This document shows positions 1-8,501 of a stretch of DNA of 64,000 nt, piece by piece. The stretch comes from Barnesiella sp. (GTDB lineage: Bacteria > Bacteroidota > Bacteroidia > Bacteroidales > Muribaculaceae), in the NCBI GenBank assembly GCA_014800945.1, contig JAAVFD010000027.1:1-64000 (forward strand), given 5' to 3'. The position numbers were made by a program, and so were the translations under genes. The notes under the pieces are model-generated. The model had not been told where the DNA came from. It saw only the letters and a program-made list of their open reading frames with translations, and ran no database searches. The first letter of the stretch is position 1. Each line of letters opens with the position of its first letter.

Positions 1-420
1 ATAACACATATAGTCGTGCATTGCACGGCAGGAAATCAGAATAACAAGGCAGCGGACGTTGTGCGCTACCACACATCACCGAAACCGAAAGGGCTGGGCT
101 GGAGCGCACCGGGCTACCACTATATTGTGGAGGCGGACGGCACGATTGTGCCTACCTTGCCGGTTGAGCAGGTGAGCAACGGTGTTGCCGGGCACAACAG
201 CCATATTATTAATGTGTGCTATATCGGCGGGGTTGATACCTCCAAGTCCGGACTACCGCCCGTTGACAACCGCACCCCGGCTCAGAAGGCTGCACTGACA
301 GGTATCCTCCGGCAGCTCAAAGCAAAGTTCCCCGATGCCGAGATAGTGGGTCACCGTGATTTTAATCCAGGAAAGGCGTGTCCGAGCTTTGACGCGAGAA
401 AGGAGTATGCAGGGCTATGA
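1..420 (+). CDS. Phage-type N-acetylmuramoyl-L-alanine amidase (endolysin), 5' end outside window
   Basis: Zinc amidase of the Amidase_2 (T7 lysozyme/PGRP) fold, which cuts the bond between MurNAc and L-Ala in peptidoglycan; in a prophage this is the lysis enzyme. The frame is open from base 1 (it reads I-T-H-I-V before a GTG at 16), so the true start lies upstream of the window. The expected ligand set is visible: His in V-H-C-T-A-G at the left edge, His in G-H-R-D and Cys in A-C-P-S-F-D near the end. The stop overlaps the next start as ATGA, so the two genes are probably translationally coupled. The stretch is clearly more GC-rich than the chromosomal genes to the right, as expected of phage DNA. 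Family call is firm; the phage role is inferred from neighbours. Confidence 0.88.
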   Translation: MTHIVVHCTAGNQNNKAADVVRYHTSPKPKGLGWSAPGYHYIVEADGTIVPTLPVEQVSNGVAGHNSHIINVCYIGGVDTSKSGLPPVDNRTPAQKAALTGILRQLKAKFPDAEIVGHRDFNPGKACPSFDARKEYAGL

Positions 421-974
421 AACGGAGTGAGATTACCGCGCTGATACTTACAGCCCTGTGTGCTATATTTATAGTATTTTATGCTATAAGTGTGGCAAAA
501 AACAGGGCTGTTCCGGAGCAAAAAGTGGAAATTGCCACAACTGTAGAGATTGACACTGCGAGCTTCATCAAGCCCGTGCCGAGGGATTCAGCGGTTGTTG
601 CGCACAAGGTGGTGAAATTACCGTTATATAAAAAGAGTCTCAATGCCAGCCCGTTAACCGCCGATGTGGATTCAAGCGCAAATGAATCTGCTTATATTGA
701 CAGCTTAATAACTAATGTTGACAGCTTGGAGGTGATTATTCCCATCGAGCGCAAGGTTTATCAGGATAGTAACTACCGGGCTGTTGTGAGCGGATATGAT
801 GTGAGCCTTGACACTATCGAGGTTTATTCCCGGCACGAGATTACAACTATTCGGCATACGGTTACAAGAAACAGGCGTTGGGGCATAGGCGTGACAGTGG
901 GTTACGGCTACACTCCCAAAGGATTTCAGCCATACGCCGGTATAGGTATAACTTGCAATTTGATCCTATTTTAA
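417..974 (+). CDS. DUF6808-like phage membrane-anchored protein of the lysis cassette
   Basis: 185-residue protein with one N-terminal membrane segment (about residues 8-27) after a short basic start, a Ser/Asp-rich middle, and a C-terminal part ending in a Gly/Tyr-rich beta-like stretch (G-I-G-V-T-V-G-Y-G-Y). This resembles the DUF6808 proteins found beside endolysins in Bacteroidales prophages; I recognise the pattern from memory, without a search. It overlaps the amidase gene by four bases and is followed by a strong hairpin terminator. A spanin- or holin-accessory role in lysis is plausible from position and topology, but no function is shown by the sequence. Confidence 0.65.
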   Translation: MKRSEITALILTALCAIFIVFYAISVAKNRAVPEQKVEIATTVEIDTASFIKPVPRDSAVVAHKVVKLPLYKKSLNASPLTADVDSSANESAYIDSLITNVDSLEVIIPIERKVYQDSNYRAVVSGYDVSLDTIEVYSRHEITTIRHTVTRNRRWGIGVTVGYGYTPKGFQPYAGIGITCNLILF

Positions 975-1003
975 TACTGTTGTGATTATTTCAATGTTAA
1001 GGT

Positions 1004-1037
1004 AAACTGCTTGCCCGTGAGGGTAGGCAGTTTTTTT
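1004..1037 (+). terminator. Terminator between convergent lysis and tail genes
   Basis: AAACTGCTTGCCC, loop GTGA, GGGTAGGCAGTTT forms a 13-bp stem with two G-T wobbles, followed by seven T on the + strand. It lies 30 bases after the lysis cassette. The leftward tail gene stops at 1036, inside the T run, so the same stem may also slow transcription coming from the right. Confidence 0.85.
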
Positions 1038-1446
1038 ATCTGTTCACCGGATTTGGCTCTTCAAATTTAACCATCACTTTACAAAAACACCGATTGCGTG
1101 ACTGAGAATAAGTGGGAGATGTGCCCAAGTACCATAAATTATAGGTTTCCCAGCCGTTATCCGGCACGTGTATTGTCACCCAACCCTGATACAATGTGGC
1201 AAAAAAGTCAGCTTTTTTACTCGCAAAATCATCTGGAGATTCTCCGGTGATGGTGAATTCAAGGTTGAGCTGGCGAGAAGCTAAAACCGGATAGCTGAGA
1301 ATCTGCTTTCCATTGTCAGCACGTGATTCATTTTCTATAGGTGTTTTGAGCGGGCATGGCGCACCTAAAGAGTCCAAAAACTTATCACCCATACGCACGC
1401 CCCATTGCGCAAATGCGTCAACTCCATTAATGTATAGTCCTCCCAT
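1036..1446 (-). CDS. Phage distal-tail-like protein
   Basis: 136-residue protein directly downstream of the tape measure gene; its ATG shares one base with the tape measure stop (TAATG). Position right after the tape measure, the small size, and an N terminus of the type G-G-L-Y-I-N-G-V-D-A-F with a later stretch Y-P-V-L-A-S-R-Q-L-N-L-E-F fit a distal tail (Dit) or tail-completion protein joining the tube to the baseplate. The C terminus contains a beta-rich segment ending F-C-K-V-M-V-K-F-E. The family assignment rests mainly on synteny. It is the last gene of the leftward module; no baseplate or fibre gene follows, which is unusual. Confidence 0.55.
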   Translation of the reverse strand: MGGLYINGVDAFAQWGVRMGDKFLDSLGAPCPLKTPIENESRADNGKQILSYPVLASRQLNLEFTITGESPDDFASKKADFFATLYQGWVTIHVPDNGWETYNLWYLGTSPTYSQSRNRCFCKVMVKFEEPNPVNR

Positions 1447-4400
1447 TATGCTAAATCTTTTGTGTTCTTTTCAATCTTTTCAAGGCTCTCTTTCATGCTA
1501 TTGATAGGTTTGATAATAGCACCGGTATTCTCGCGAATCTGCTGCAATTCAAGATAGCATTCTACGAGCGTCCTCCGCGTATCTATATGCACAGTATAAG
1601 CCATTTCAAGTTGAGCGGATATGCTTTCCAGTTGTGACACACTCAGTTCAGTAATTGACATCTGTTCATACTGGCTACATATAGCACTCAGCAATTGATT
1701 TCGCTCAATTCCTGAATTTTCAATTCGATATAGAATATCTTGCATGGCTGTCATCCTACCTACCATCTCTGAGCCGGTGTCCTCGGACAGTTGTGCCGCA
1801 TACCCGGCTGTGGCATTCTGCTGCTCTGTCTCACTTCCCCATCCAAAGGCAGACTTTAGGGCATCACGCTCACGGACGGCATCGGCTACAATGCTATCAT
1901 ACTCATCTTTCAGCGCATCACGCTCCTCAGCAGACAATTTCGTGTCTTTCATTGACTCGGTAAAGTTGTCATACCACTGTTTAAGGCGCTCATTATATGT
2001 ATCGGACATCATAGAGTTTATAATCGCCTGCTGTAGTGTCTTCTCAAAGTTGGCGGTAAAGTCCTCTGTATCGCTTTCCATATCAAGCAGCATAGACTTG
2101 AACGAATCCCTGACAGAGTCAAAAGAGGTATCAGTCAGTTTGGCTGCCATGTTTTCCTCAATTTCTCTCAACTGATCCGGAATGGCAATAAACTCTTCAA
2201 GCCACTGCGTGGCATCTTTATATCCCTTCCCGAGCCGTTCAGTAATCTCCATCCATACAGAAGGTAATTTGTCTGCTATCTGCTTCATCTCATCAGCGCT
2301 CAGCCCCAAAAACGCATCAGCAAGATTCTTACGATCTCCTTTCTGGAAGTTATCAAGCCATGAATCCCAATCCTTTTCCTTTCCGAGCAGCTGGGCAATT
2401 TGCTGCCAATAGGACTTGTCCATGTCACGGAGATAATATGTGCCGCTGTCATGTCCGCCATTACCAAAGAGATTGTCGGATTTATATGCTTGACCGCTAC
2501 GTATAATTTGCTCTGACAGGTTTTCCTCTTGTTTTCCAAGGTATTCCTTTTGAGTGTTCGCAATACCCTCAACATCTACAAGTGACGCCTCTTCCATCGT
2601 CTTGCTAAGCCTATCAAGCGCGGCGGTAAGTCGCTCATTGGACTCTGTCAGCTTCTCCATGTCGCGCTCATAGTGCTTGTCACTTTCACGAGTACCAATC
2701 CAATGGGAGAATCCACCAAATGTCAATGTGTTGAAGATATTCTCTAACCCATCTTTTAGGGAGTTGAATAGAGCAAGTGGCAAATCAAGGCTAAGCAATG
2801 TATTGAGTAAGCCGTTTATCGCCCCCAGCACAGTGTCTATCAACGATGCAAATAGGTTCTCAATCCCATCTTTGAATATATCCAGCAAATCGAAAACCAT
2901 ACCCACAATCTTCCCACCTAAAGAGCCGCCAAGGGCTGTGCCGATGGAGGCTAATCCTTTCTTTATTAAGCTCTGACTCTCTTTGTCGTTTTCAGGGAAT
3001 AGCTTAGAAGCCCATTTCGCAATTTTGGTATTAAGGTCAACCCCGTCCCCATTTTTGAAAACAGAGATAAGCTGCTCTAATCCCTTTATAGCTGTTCGGA
3101 CATTTCCACTTCCTATGTTTTGCAGTCCGTCAACTAAGTTTTGCATACCGTTGTGGCAATTTTGAGCCGCAGTTTGTACCTCATCAAGGGCTGTGGTAGC
3201 ATTGTTTGTAGATGTCTTGAAGGCTTCAGACGCTTTCATCATTGCGTCAAAAGCCGCTTTAATCTCCGGGTCTTCGGGATTAATAGTCGTGCCATTTTTC
3301 CCTTTTTCATCAAGAAGGGCATAATAAGCTCTGGTAGCTCGTTCAGACTCCTCTTTCGCGGCTTCTTCAGCTTTCAGGGCTTCGTTATACTTCTTGGTAG
3401 CCTCGCCGACTTTCTCAAACGCTGCTTTCAAATCCACTCCTAAGCGTTGCTGCAACTCGTTTATCCAGTCGTAAATCATTTGCTGCTCTTCAAGAGAATA
3501 TTCCTGAAAATCCGGGTCTTTTGTTATCCCCTGAAGCTTCTGGAGCATTGGCTTAAGTTGGTCTGAGATTAAAGAGCCTACACCGGAAAACAGTCCGCGC
3601 CAGTCTATTTCCGACTTGATGGCGTCCATGTCCACCTTATGTGCCGCTGCGTCCCTCTCTTTCGCCAATTTTAGTTTTTCACCCTCGGTAGTCGCTTTCT
3701 TAATCTTTTCGGCATATTCCTCGGTAATAGCAAGTTTCTGCTGCTGAAAGGTGCCGTATTCCTTGAGGAAATCACGCATGGCGGCAACCTCTTCCTTATA
3801 GAGGTCAGATGTTGATTTATCCCTTTTAGTTGCAGCCAACATTTTGGATTCTTCAATAGCGTTAGCTTGCTCAGTTGTCAATCCTTCAGCATTTAATTCT
3901 GTATGTTTGGCTTCCTTATTCGCTTTCGCCCAATCCTCTTTTTGGCGTTCTGCGGCTGTAAGGCGGTCTTGATACTCTTTCTCAATAATTTTGAGTCGTT
4001 TCTCTCTGCCTTCTTCAAGGAGGTTGATTTGTTCCTGCTGATTCTTGGCTTCTAAGTCTTGGAGTTGCCTATCTAATTTGTCTTTTTGATTTTCTTGCTT
4101 TTCCGCTTGAGCGGCTGCCTTTGTATCGGTTTTTTCTGTGAGTTTTTTATAAGCAGCCTCAGCGGATTGCTTTCTTTGTTTGGCAGCCTCATACTCTTGT
4201 TTAGAATATTTAGAGGGGTCAGCGTCAATTTTAGATAGCGCGGCTTTTGCCTCATCCAATTCTTTCTTCGCCTTATCGCGTGAAATTTTGAGGTTATTTT
4301 CGCTTGCAATCTTGTCTTCATTTTCCTTCCCTTTTGCCGCTTCTTTAATCTTAGCGAGAGCAAGCCTCGCCTCATTCAAAGTTTTGTATGTTTCTTTTAC

Positions 4401-6629
4401 CTTACCATTGATTGTGAGAATGATTTCCTCAGAATCTTCTGCCCCCTCCATTTGGTACTCTAATAGAGATTCCATATTCTGAAGCTCTTCTTTAGAATAT
4501 GAGGTAAACTCATTGCCCATTACTCCAAAAGCTGCGTTGGCATCTTTAACTCCCTCATCATAGATATTTTGAGCTTGACGAATTTTTGATACTTGGTTTA
4601 ATATTTTTCTCACTTGAGAAGCATCATTCCAACCGTTCTTTCCGCGTTTTTCCCCGAATAGCTTGCCTAAAACGTTTTGTGTTTCAGTAGTCAACCCTCC
4701 ATTAGCCTCTATATCTCTGCGAACCAATTCTATTATGGTGTTGGCTTGATTCCCTTTAGCTTTTTTGCGTATAGCGTTAGTGATGTTTTCCATAGCATCC
4801 CCATAATCCTCTTGAAACTTGGTTTTTAGCTCGGACGTATGAGATTCCATAGCTCTTGCATTAGCGGAATCTCTTGCCGCTGCTGCAACTCTTTGATAAG
4901 CTAACTCTACGTCTATAAGGTGATTTTTTTCATCTACAAGCCCAGATAGATAATCCCCGTATTGGTCAATTATCATCTTTTGAGCGGAAGCGAATTCCTC
5001 AGAGCCCTCTTTTGCGTTGCGGAGCTTGTTGAAAAGAAGATTAATATTTGATTCCTCGGAAGCTATTGCAGCATCTGCTTTGGCTATGGCTTCATTAAGC
5101 TTATTCTGCGCTTTCTCCGCTTCTGATGTGCGGGTTGCATAAGCATATATAGCGGTACCAACAGCCACTACTGCGGTAGCGAGTAGTACGTATGGATTAG
5201 TAAGCATACTTGCATTGAGCAGTTTTTGTGCTTTCTCACAAAGTAATAGCCACTTATACTGAGCCATCTGTGTTATGGTATAACCTTTCTCGGCAGCAGT
5301 GACGAGCATTATAGCGGCTCTGTAAGCTCCGTATGTGGCAATCAATCCTGACAATACTATGCCTACTGTCTGATAATTCTCTACAAGTTTGGTCGCCACG
5401 CCGATTGATCCCTGAATAATGCCTTCGCTTGATTCTCCAATCTCATTAAACATGGCATCAATAGCATCCTGAAGCATGGATAGCTGACCGTTGATAGTCT
5501 TAGATGCTTCGGCTGACATATTGTAAAATTTACCTCCTGCATCAGTCGCATCAATAAACGCTTGCTGTACCATTTCTGCGGAGATAGCACCCTTAGACAT
5601 CTGCTCTTTAAGTTCAGCAATAGACTTTCCTGTCTTGTCTGCCATAGCTTGCAAGGGGTTGAACCCTGCATTAATCATTTGATTCAAGTCTTGCCCCATG
5701 AGCTTGCCGGTGGCAGACATCTGAGAGAATGCGAGGGTGAGAGAGTTGAATTTAGCAGAATCACCCATAGAGACGTCTCCGATAGCCTGCAAGAAGCGCG
5801 GCACTTTTTCCGCTTCAATATTGAAGCCAAGCATCATCTGAGCGGCAGCAGCTGTAGATTTCAAGTCAAGAGGAGACACTGCGGCAAATTTTTTGATTTC
5901 ACCCATTAAAGCAGCCGCCTTTTCTTCATCCTTGAGCAGGACTTTGAGTGAGGTTTCTATGCCTTGAAATTCTCCTCTGACAGAGACGACTTGCGAGACA
6001 AAGTCCTTTATCCCTACGCCAATTCCTATGCCTCCAAGCACTTTCGCTCCAGTCTTTAACAGATTATCCTTTAATCCCCCAATAACATCAGTCACATCCC
6101 CGGCATCTTCTTTTAAGGATTTATATTCATCAGAGAGTTTTTTTGCTTCAAGAGCTGCACGGGCTTTTGCTTGAGTGAGTCCAAATAAAGCATCTTTCTC
6201 AACTCCAATCTCAGCGTTCAATTCACGTATTTGCTTAGCGAGATGCTGCTCCTTGAAATAATCTTCGCCTACCGGGTTATTTGGTAAAGCCTTGTAAGCA
6301 TCCCTGAGTTTTCGCAACTGAGATTCAAGGGAGTGAATATGGTTTTTCTGTTCAATAATATCTTCACTAAACCCATTAACATTTTGTGCCGCCTCATAAA
6401 TACGTTTCTTGAAGCTATCCTCTATTTCCGCCCCAGCAAGCATGGCGGAAGTAGTGAGCTTAGAAAACTCGCTTTGTGCAGAGGCTAGTTTGTGTTCAAT
6501 TCTACTTATAGTCGAGACCGGTGCGTCAGGGCTGAGGTCTAATAATTTCTGTTGGAGTTTATCTATTTCCTCCCTTAGTTTTATTACTTTGTCGTAGTCG
6601 GCTTGTACTTCAAATTTTAATAATGGCAT
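1446..6629 (-). CDS. Phage tail tape measure protein
   Basis: About 1727 residues, by far the longest gene in the window. The N-terminal ~190 residues are heptad-like coiled coil. Residues ~220-400 match the tape-measure N-terminal domain: a conserved run around G-K-L-M-G-Q-D-L-N-Q-M and G-F-N-P-L-Q-A-M. Hydrophobic segments follow around 420-520, then a very Lys/Glu/Ala-rich coiled coil (about 780-1000), another hydrophobic Gly-rich patch, and a helical C terminus. It sets tail length and may help DNA entry. I chose the ATG at 6629 over a TTG at 6647 because GGAG sits at good spacing before the ATG and Pro-Leu-Leu-Lys-Phe follows. The ribosome-binding site is inside a hairpin (see separate entry). 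Confidence 0.92.
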   Translation of the reverse strand: MPLLKFEVQADYDKVIKLREEIDKLQQKLLDLSPDAPVSTISRIEHKLASAQSEFSKLTTSAMLAGAEIEDSFKKRIYEAAQNVNGFSEDIIEQKNHIHSLESQLRKLRDAYKALPNNPVGEDYFKEQHLAKQIRELNAEIGVEKDALFGLTQAKARAALEAKKLSDEYKSLKEDAGDVTDVIGGLKDNLLKTGAKVLGGIGIGVGIKDFVSQVVSVRGEFQGIETSLKVLLKDEEKAAALMGEIKKFAAVSPLDLKSTAAAAQMMLGFNIEAEKVPRFLQAIGDVSMGDSAKFNSLTLAFSQMSATGKLMGQDLNQMINAGFNPLQAMADKTGKSIAELKEQMSKGAISAEMVQQAFIDATDAGGKFYNMSAEASKTINGQLSMLQDAIDAMFNEIGESSEGIIQGSIGVATKLVENYQTVGIVLSGLIATYGAYRAAIMLVTAAEKGYTITQMAQYKWLLLCEKAQKLLNASMLTNPYVLLATAVVAVGTAIYAYATRTSEAEKAQNKLNEAIAKADAAIASEESNINLLFNKLRNAKEGSEEFASAQKMIIDQYGDYLSGLVDEKNHLIDVELAYQRVAAAARDSANARAMESHTSELKTKFQEDYGDAMENITNAIRKKAKGNQANTIIELVRRDIEANGGLTTETQNVLGKLFGEKRGKNGWNDASQVRKILNQVSKIRQAQNIYDEGVKDANAAFGVMGNEFTSYSKEELQNMESLLEYQMEGAEDSEEIILTINGKVKETYKTLNEARLALAKIKEAAKGKENEDKIASENNLKISRDKAKKELDEAKAALSKIDADPSKYSKQEYEAAKQRKQSAEAAYKKLTEKTDTKAAAQAEKQENQKDKLDRQLQDLEAKNQQEQINLLEEGREKRLKIIEKEYQDRLTAAERQKEDWAKANKEAKHTELNAEGLTTEQANAIEESKMLAATKRDKSTSDLYKEEVAAMRDFLKEYGTFQQQKLAITEEYAEKIKKATTEGEKLKLAKERDAAAHKVDMDAIKSEIDWRGLFSGVGSLISDQLKPMLQKLQGITKDPDFQEYSLEEQQMIYDWINELQQRLGVDLKAAFEKVGEATKKYNEALKAEEAAKEESERATRAYYALLDEKGKNGTTINPEDPEIKAAFDAMMKASEAFKTSTNNATTALDEVQTAAQNCHNGMQNLVDGLQNIGSGNVRTAIKGLEQLISVFKNGDGVDLNTKIAKWASKLFPENDKESQSLIKKGLASIGTALGGSLGGKIVGMVFDLLDIFKDGIENLFASLIDTVLGAINGLLNTLLSLDLPLALFNSLKDGLENIFNTLTFGGFSHWIGTRESDKHYERDMEKLTESNERLTAALDRLSKTMEEASLVDVEGIANTQKEYLGKQEENLSEQIIRSGQAYKSDNLFGNGGHDSGTYYLRDMDKSYWQQIAQLLGKEKDWDSWLDNFQKGDRKNLADAFLGLSADEMKQIADKLPSVWMEITERLGKGYKDATQWLEEFIAIPDQLREIEENMAAKLTDTSFDSVRDSFKSMLLDMESDTEDFTANFEKTLQQAIINSMMSDTYNERLKQWYDNFTESMKDTKLSAEERDALKDEYDSIVADAVRERDALKSAFGWGSETEQQNATAGYAAQLSEDTGSEMVGRMTAMQDILYRIENSGIERNQLLSAICSQYEQMSITELSVSQLESISAQLEMAYTVHIDTRRTLVECYLELQQIRENTGAIIKPINSMKESLEKIEKNTKDLA

Positions 6630-6657
6630 AATATCTCCGTTTTTCAACGAAGATATT
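6630..6657 (-). promoter_or_regulatory. Hairpin over the tape-measure ribosome-binding site
   Basis: On the - strand AATATCTTCG and CGGAGATATT can pair over 10 bp (one G-U wobble) around an 8-base loop. The 3' arm contains the GGAG of the tape measure gene and ends at the base before its ATG, so the fold would hide the initiation site. A 13-codon mini-ORF (6685 down to 6644) ends in the loop, so its translation could open the hairpin. The structure is seen; the control is inference. Confidence 0.5.
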
Positions 6658-6720
6658 GTCGTATGGTAATATATGATTGACTCATTCCTTTTGCTTTGTG
6701 ACTATAACCTTAACGGTCAT
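6644..6720 (-). CDS. Two tiny overlapping leader ORFs upstream of tape measure (putative)
   Basis: Between the stop of the upstream 143-residue gene and the tape measure ATG are two short ORFs. The first (6720 down to 6682) encodes 12 residues, M-T-V-K-V-I-V-T-K-Q-K-E. Its stop overlaps the next start as ATGA. The second (6685 down to 6644) encodes 13 residues, M-S-Q-S-Y-I-T-I-R-Q-Y-L-R, and ends within the loop of the hairpin over the tape measure ribosome-binding site. The ATGA junction and stop placement suggest a translational relay from the 143-residue gene to the tape measure, but ORFs this short arise by chance and no homologue is known to me. Confidence 0.3.
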
Positions 6721-6733
6721 AAAATACCTTTAT

Positions 6734-7165
6734 TTATCCAACGTTAAGGTATGTGAGCATCTTTTGTGTAGTTTTATCTACATCATCTCTGAAATCAGGA
6801 TATTGATGATAATAAAATAGTGCATCAGCCCAGTTGTTAGAAATCGCTGAGGCTGCTTTCAGTCCAAGCGCCTTCCCCAATTCAGCTCTTAATCGCTTTG
6901 GCATACTGTCCCCAAGAATCATACCGGGTGCAAATAAAAAAATTGCTATGAAGATAAATTTTTTTCTGTTGTTAACTGCTTCCCATGTACCTTCAAAGCG
7001 AGTAGTCCCAGTAACATCAAGGAAAGCATTAATAGCCTTTGGTATGTCGCTGTAATCTGATAATAGCGGACTTGAAAGACTGCGCTCTATTGATTGCAGT
7101 TCCGTAATTTCTTTTCTAATAATTTGTAGAGCGTTGATTCTATCTAACCCGGTAAACATATCCAT
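6734..7165 (-). CDS. Hypothetical phage protein upstream of tape measure
   Basis: 143 residues with no motif I recognise. The N-terminal half is helical and charged; residues ~68-85 form a hydrophobic stretch (F-I-F-I-A-I-F-L-F-A-P-G-M) that could be a membrane segment; the C terminus is helical and rich in aromatic and acidic residues. It is the first gene of the leftward tail module and lies just behind a consensus promoter, about 150 bases from the presumed attachment site. In tailed phages the slot before the tape measure usually holds a tail assembly chaperone, but a membrane segment would be odd for that. Confidence 0.65.
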   Translation of the reverse strand: MDMFTGLDRINALQIIRKEITELQSIERSLSSPLLSDYSDIPKAINAFLDVTGTTRFEGTWEAVNNRKKFIFIAIFLFAPGMILGDSMPKRLRAELGKALGLKAASAISNNWADALFYYHQYPDFRDDVDKTTQKMLTYLNVG

Positions 7166-7222
7166 AGCCGTTTCGTGAAATAGTTGTTGATTAAGAAGAG
7201 ATAAAAAGCATACCTTATGTCA

Positions 7223-7254
7223 CAAAGATAAGATTTTATTCGGTATGGTACAAA
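7223..7254 (-). promoter_or_regulatory. Bacteroidota consensus promoter for the tail module
   Basis: Read on the - strand: TTTG (7254-7251), exactly 20 bases, then TATCTTTG (7230-7223). This fits the Bacteroidota primary sigma factor consensus TTTG-N19-21-TAnnTTTG. It points at the 143-residue gene starting at 7165, leaving a leader of about 50 bases. Confidence 0.75.
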
Positions 7255-7316
7255 TTTGGGTACTAAGAAAATAGACCTTGCCATAATATACAGATTACCA
7301 GTGGTTAATTATTGTT

Positions 7317-7339
7317 GGTTCGACTCCCCACGGGAATAC
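7317..7339 (+). other. tRNA 3'-end fragment, probable prophage attachment site
   Basis: GGTTCGACTCCCC followed by ACGGGAATAC looks like a tRNA T-loop (TTCGACT), the 3' half of a T-stem and the 3' acceptor strand. The bases before it do not complete a T-stem, and no D-arm or anticodon arm precedes it, so it is not a working tRNA. An intrinsic terminator follows directly, as after real tRNAs. This is what one phage-chromosome junction looks like when a phage integrates into the 3' end of a tRNA. The last leftward phage gene ends about 150 bases to the left. The ACGGGA end resembles tRNA-Glu, but the identity is uncertain. Confidence 0.55.
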
Positions 7340-7340
7340 T

Positions 7341-7366
7341 AAGGCAGCTTCCACGCTGCCTTTTGT
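7341..7366 (+). terminator. Intrinsic terminator after the tRNA fragment
   Basis: AAGGCAGC, loop TTCCAC, GCTGCCTT gives a perfect 8-bp stem followed by TTGTTATTT. It probably served the original tRNA gene. From here to 7608 I see no convincing gene, only a 29-codon open frame (7436-7525) with no recognisable features and AT-rich sequence ahead of the next gene. Confidence 0.75.
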
Positions 7367-7607
7367 TATTTATTGATATTCAGGTTGTTGAGCTTTGTGT
7401 TATTGTGGATCAAGGACTCCTTAAGTATTACGTCAATGGAAAATAATTCAGAGAAACAGCGTCATCCTCAACCAAAATCCGTTGATTTACACTTGCCAGT
7501 TGAACCTGCGAACATGCGGAGTTAATATAACGGTTATAAAATAGTGAAAAATGTTACGTCAAAATTTAACGGAAATCGTTTATTTTGCCGTTGAAAAATG
7601 ATTAGCA

Positions 7608-8453
7608 ATGAAAAAAATAATTACTTACACCTTATTAATTACAACCGGAATTATGGCACAAGCAATAAATCCAACTAAACTGACTGACAAACCTACTGAA
7701 ATAAAACAAACAGCAGGTAGAAATGCTTTAGGTGATTTTGCACCAAAATTTGCAGAGCTTAACGATGATGTTTTATTCGGTGAAGTATGGAGCCGTACAG
7801 ACAAACTTTCTCTTCGTGACAGGAGTATAGTTACTGTTACCGCACTGGTCAGCAGCGGTATAATAGATTCCTCGCTCACATATCATCTGCAGGAAGCTAA
7901 GAAAAACGGTGTGACAAGAACTGAAATATCTGAAATACTTACTCAGGTTGCATTTTATGCAGGCTGGCCAAAGGCTTGGGGCGCATTCAGGCAAGCAGTT
8001 GAAGTGTGGAAGGACAGCAGCGATGCAAAAGATGCGCGTCAAATTTTTGAGCAGGAAATGATTTTTCCTGTGGGAGAGCCTAATGGTGCTTACGCAAAGT
8101 ACTTTATTGGTCAAAGCTATCTTGCTCCTATATCCGATAAGCAAATGCAGATTGCAAATGTGACTTTTGAGCCCGGGTGTAGAAATAACTGGCATATTCA
8201 CCATGCAACCAAGGGTGGTGGACAACTGCTGATATGTGTAGCCGGAAGGGGTTGGTATCAAGAATGGGGTAAACCGGCACGCGAACTTCACCCCGGCGAT
8301 GTGGTCAATATTCCTGCTAATGTAAAGCATTGGCATGGCGCAGCAAAAGATAGCTGGTTTGCACACCTTGCCATGTCGCCTGATGGGGAGAATACATCCA
8401 ATGAGTGGCTTGAGCCGGTCAACGACGAAGAGTATAATGCTCTTGAAAAGTAG
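7608..8453 (+). CDS. Secreted carboxymuconolactone decarboxylase-like / cupin fusion protein
   Basis: 281 residues. Residues 1-18 form a signal peptide (K-K-I-I-T-Y-T-L-L-I-T-T-G-I-M-A). Residues ~40-130 match the carboxymuconolactone decarboxylase (CMD) family, ending in the usual L-T-Q-V-A-F-Y-A-G-W-P-K-A-W run. Residues ~180-265 are a cupin: a metal-binding cluster W-H-I-H-H, then G-D-V-V-N-I-P-A-N-V-K-H-W-H. The AhpD-type C-x-x-C is absent, so peroxidase-partner activity is not expected. CMD-cupin fusions are widespread and poorly characterised; a role in detoxifying or modifying a small envelope substrate is only a guess. The gene stands alone on + and converges with sodB. Confidence 0.85.
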   Translation: MKKIITYTLLITTGIMAQAINPTKLTDKPTEIKQTAGRNALGDFAPKFAELNDDVLFGEVWSRTDKLSLRDRSIVTVTALVSSGIIDSSLTYHLQEAKKNGVTRTEISEILTQVAFYAGWPKAWGAFRQAVEVWKDSSDAKDARQIFEQEMIFPVGEPNGAYAKYFIGQSYLAPISDKQMQIANVTFEPGCRNNWHIHHATKGGGQLLICVAGRGWYQEWGKPARELHPGDVVNIPANVKHWHGAAKDSWFAHLAMSPDGENTSNEWLEPVNDEEYNALEK

Positions 8454-8501
8454 AATTAGCGCCCTTATCTAAATATTTAAGATTCGGAATCTCAGATATG
8501 T

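Noticed and set aside
7317-7339. A functional tRNA gene at the prophage border
   Set aside because: Only the T-loop and 3' strand are recognisable; no D-arm, anticodon arm or 5' acceptor strand precedes it.
7436-7525. 29-codon open frame in the gap after the prophage
   Set aside because: No promoter, motif or neighbour supports it; probably chance or debris at the junction.
7773-8366. 197-residue open frame antisense to the CMD-cupin gene
   Set aside because: The + strand gene has clear domains; the antisense frame shows no motif and is Cys/His-rich in the way reverse frames often are.
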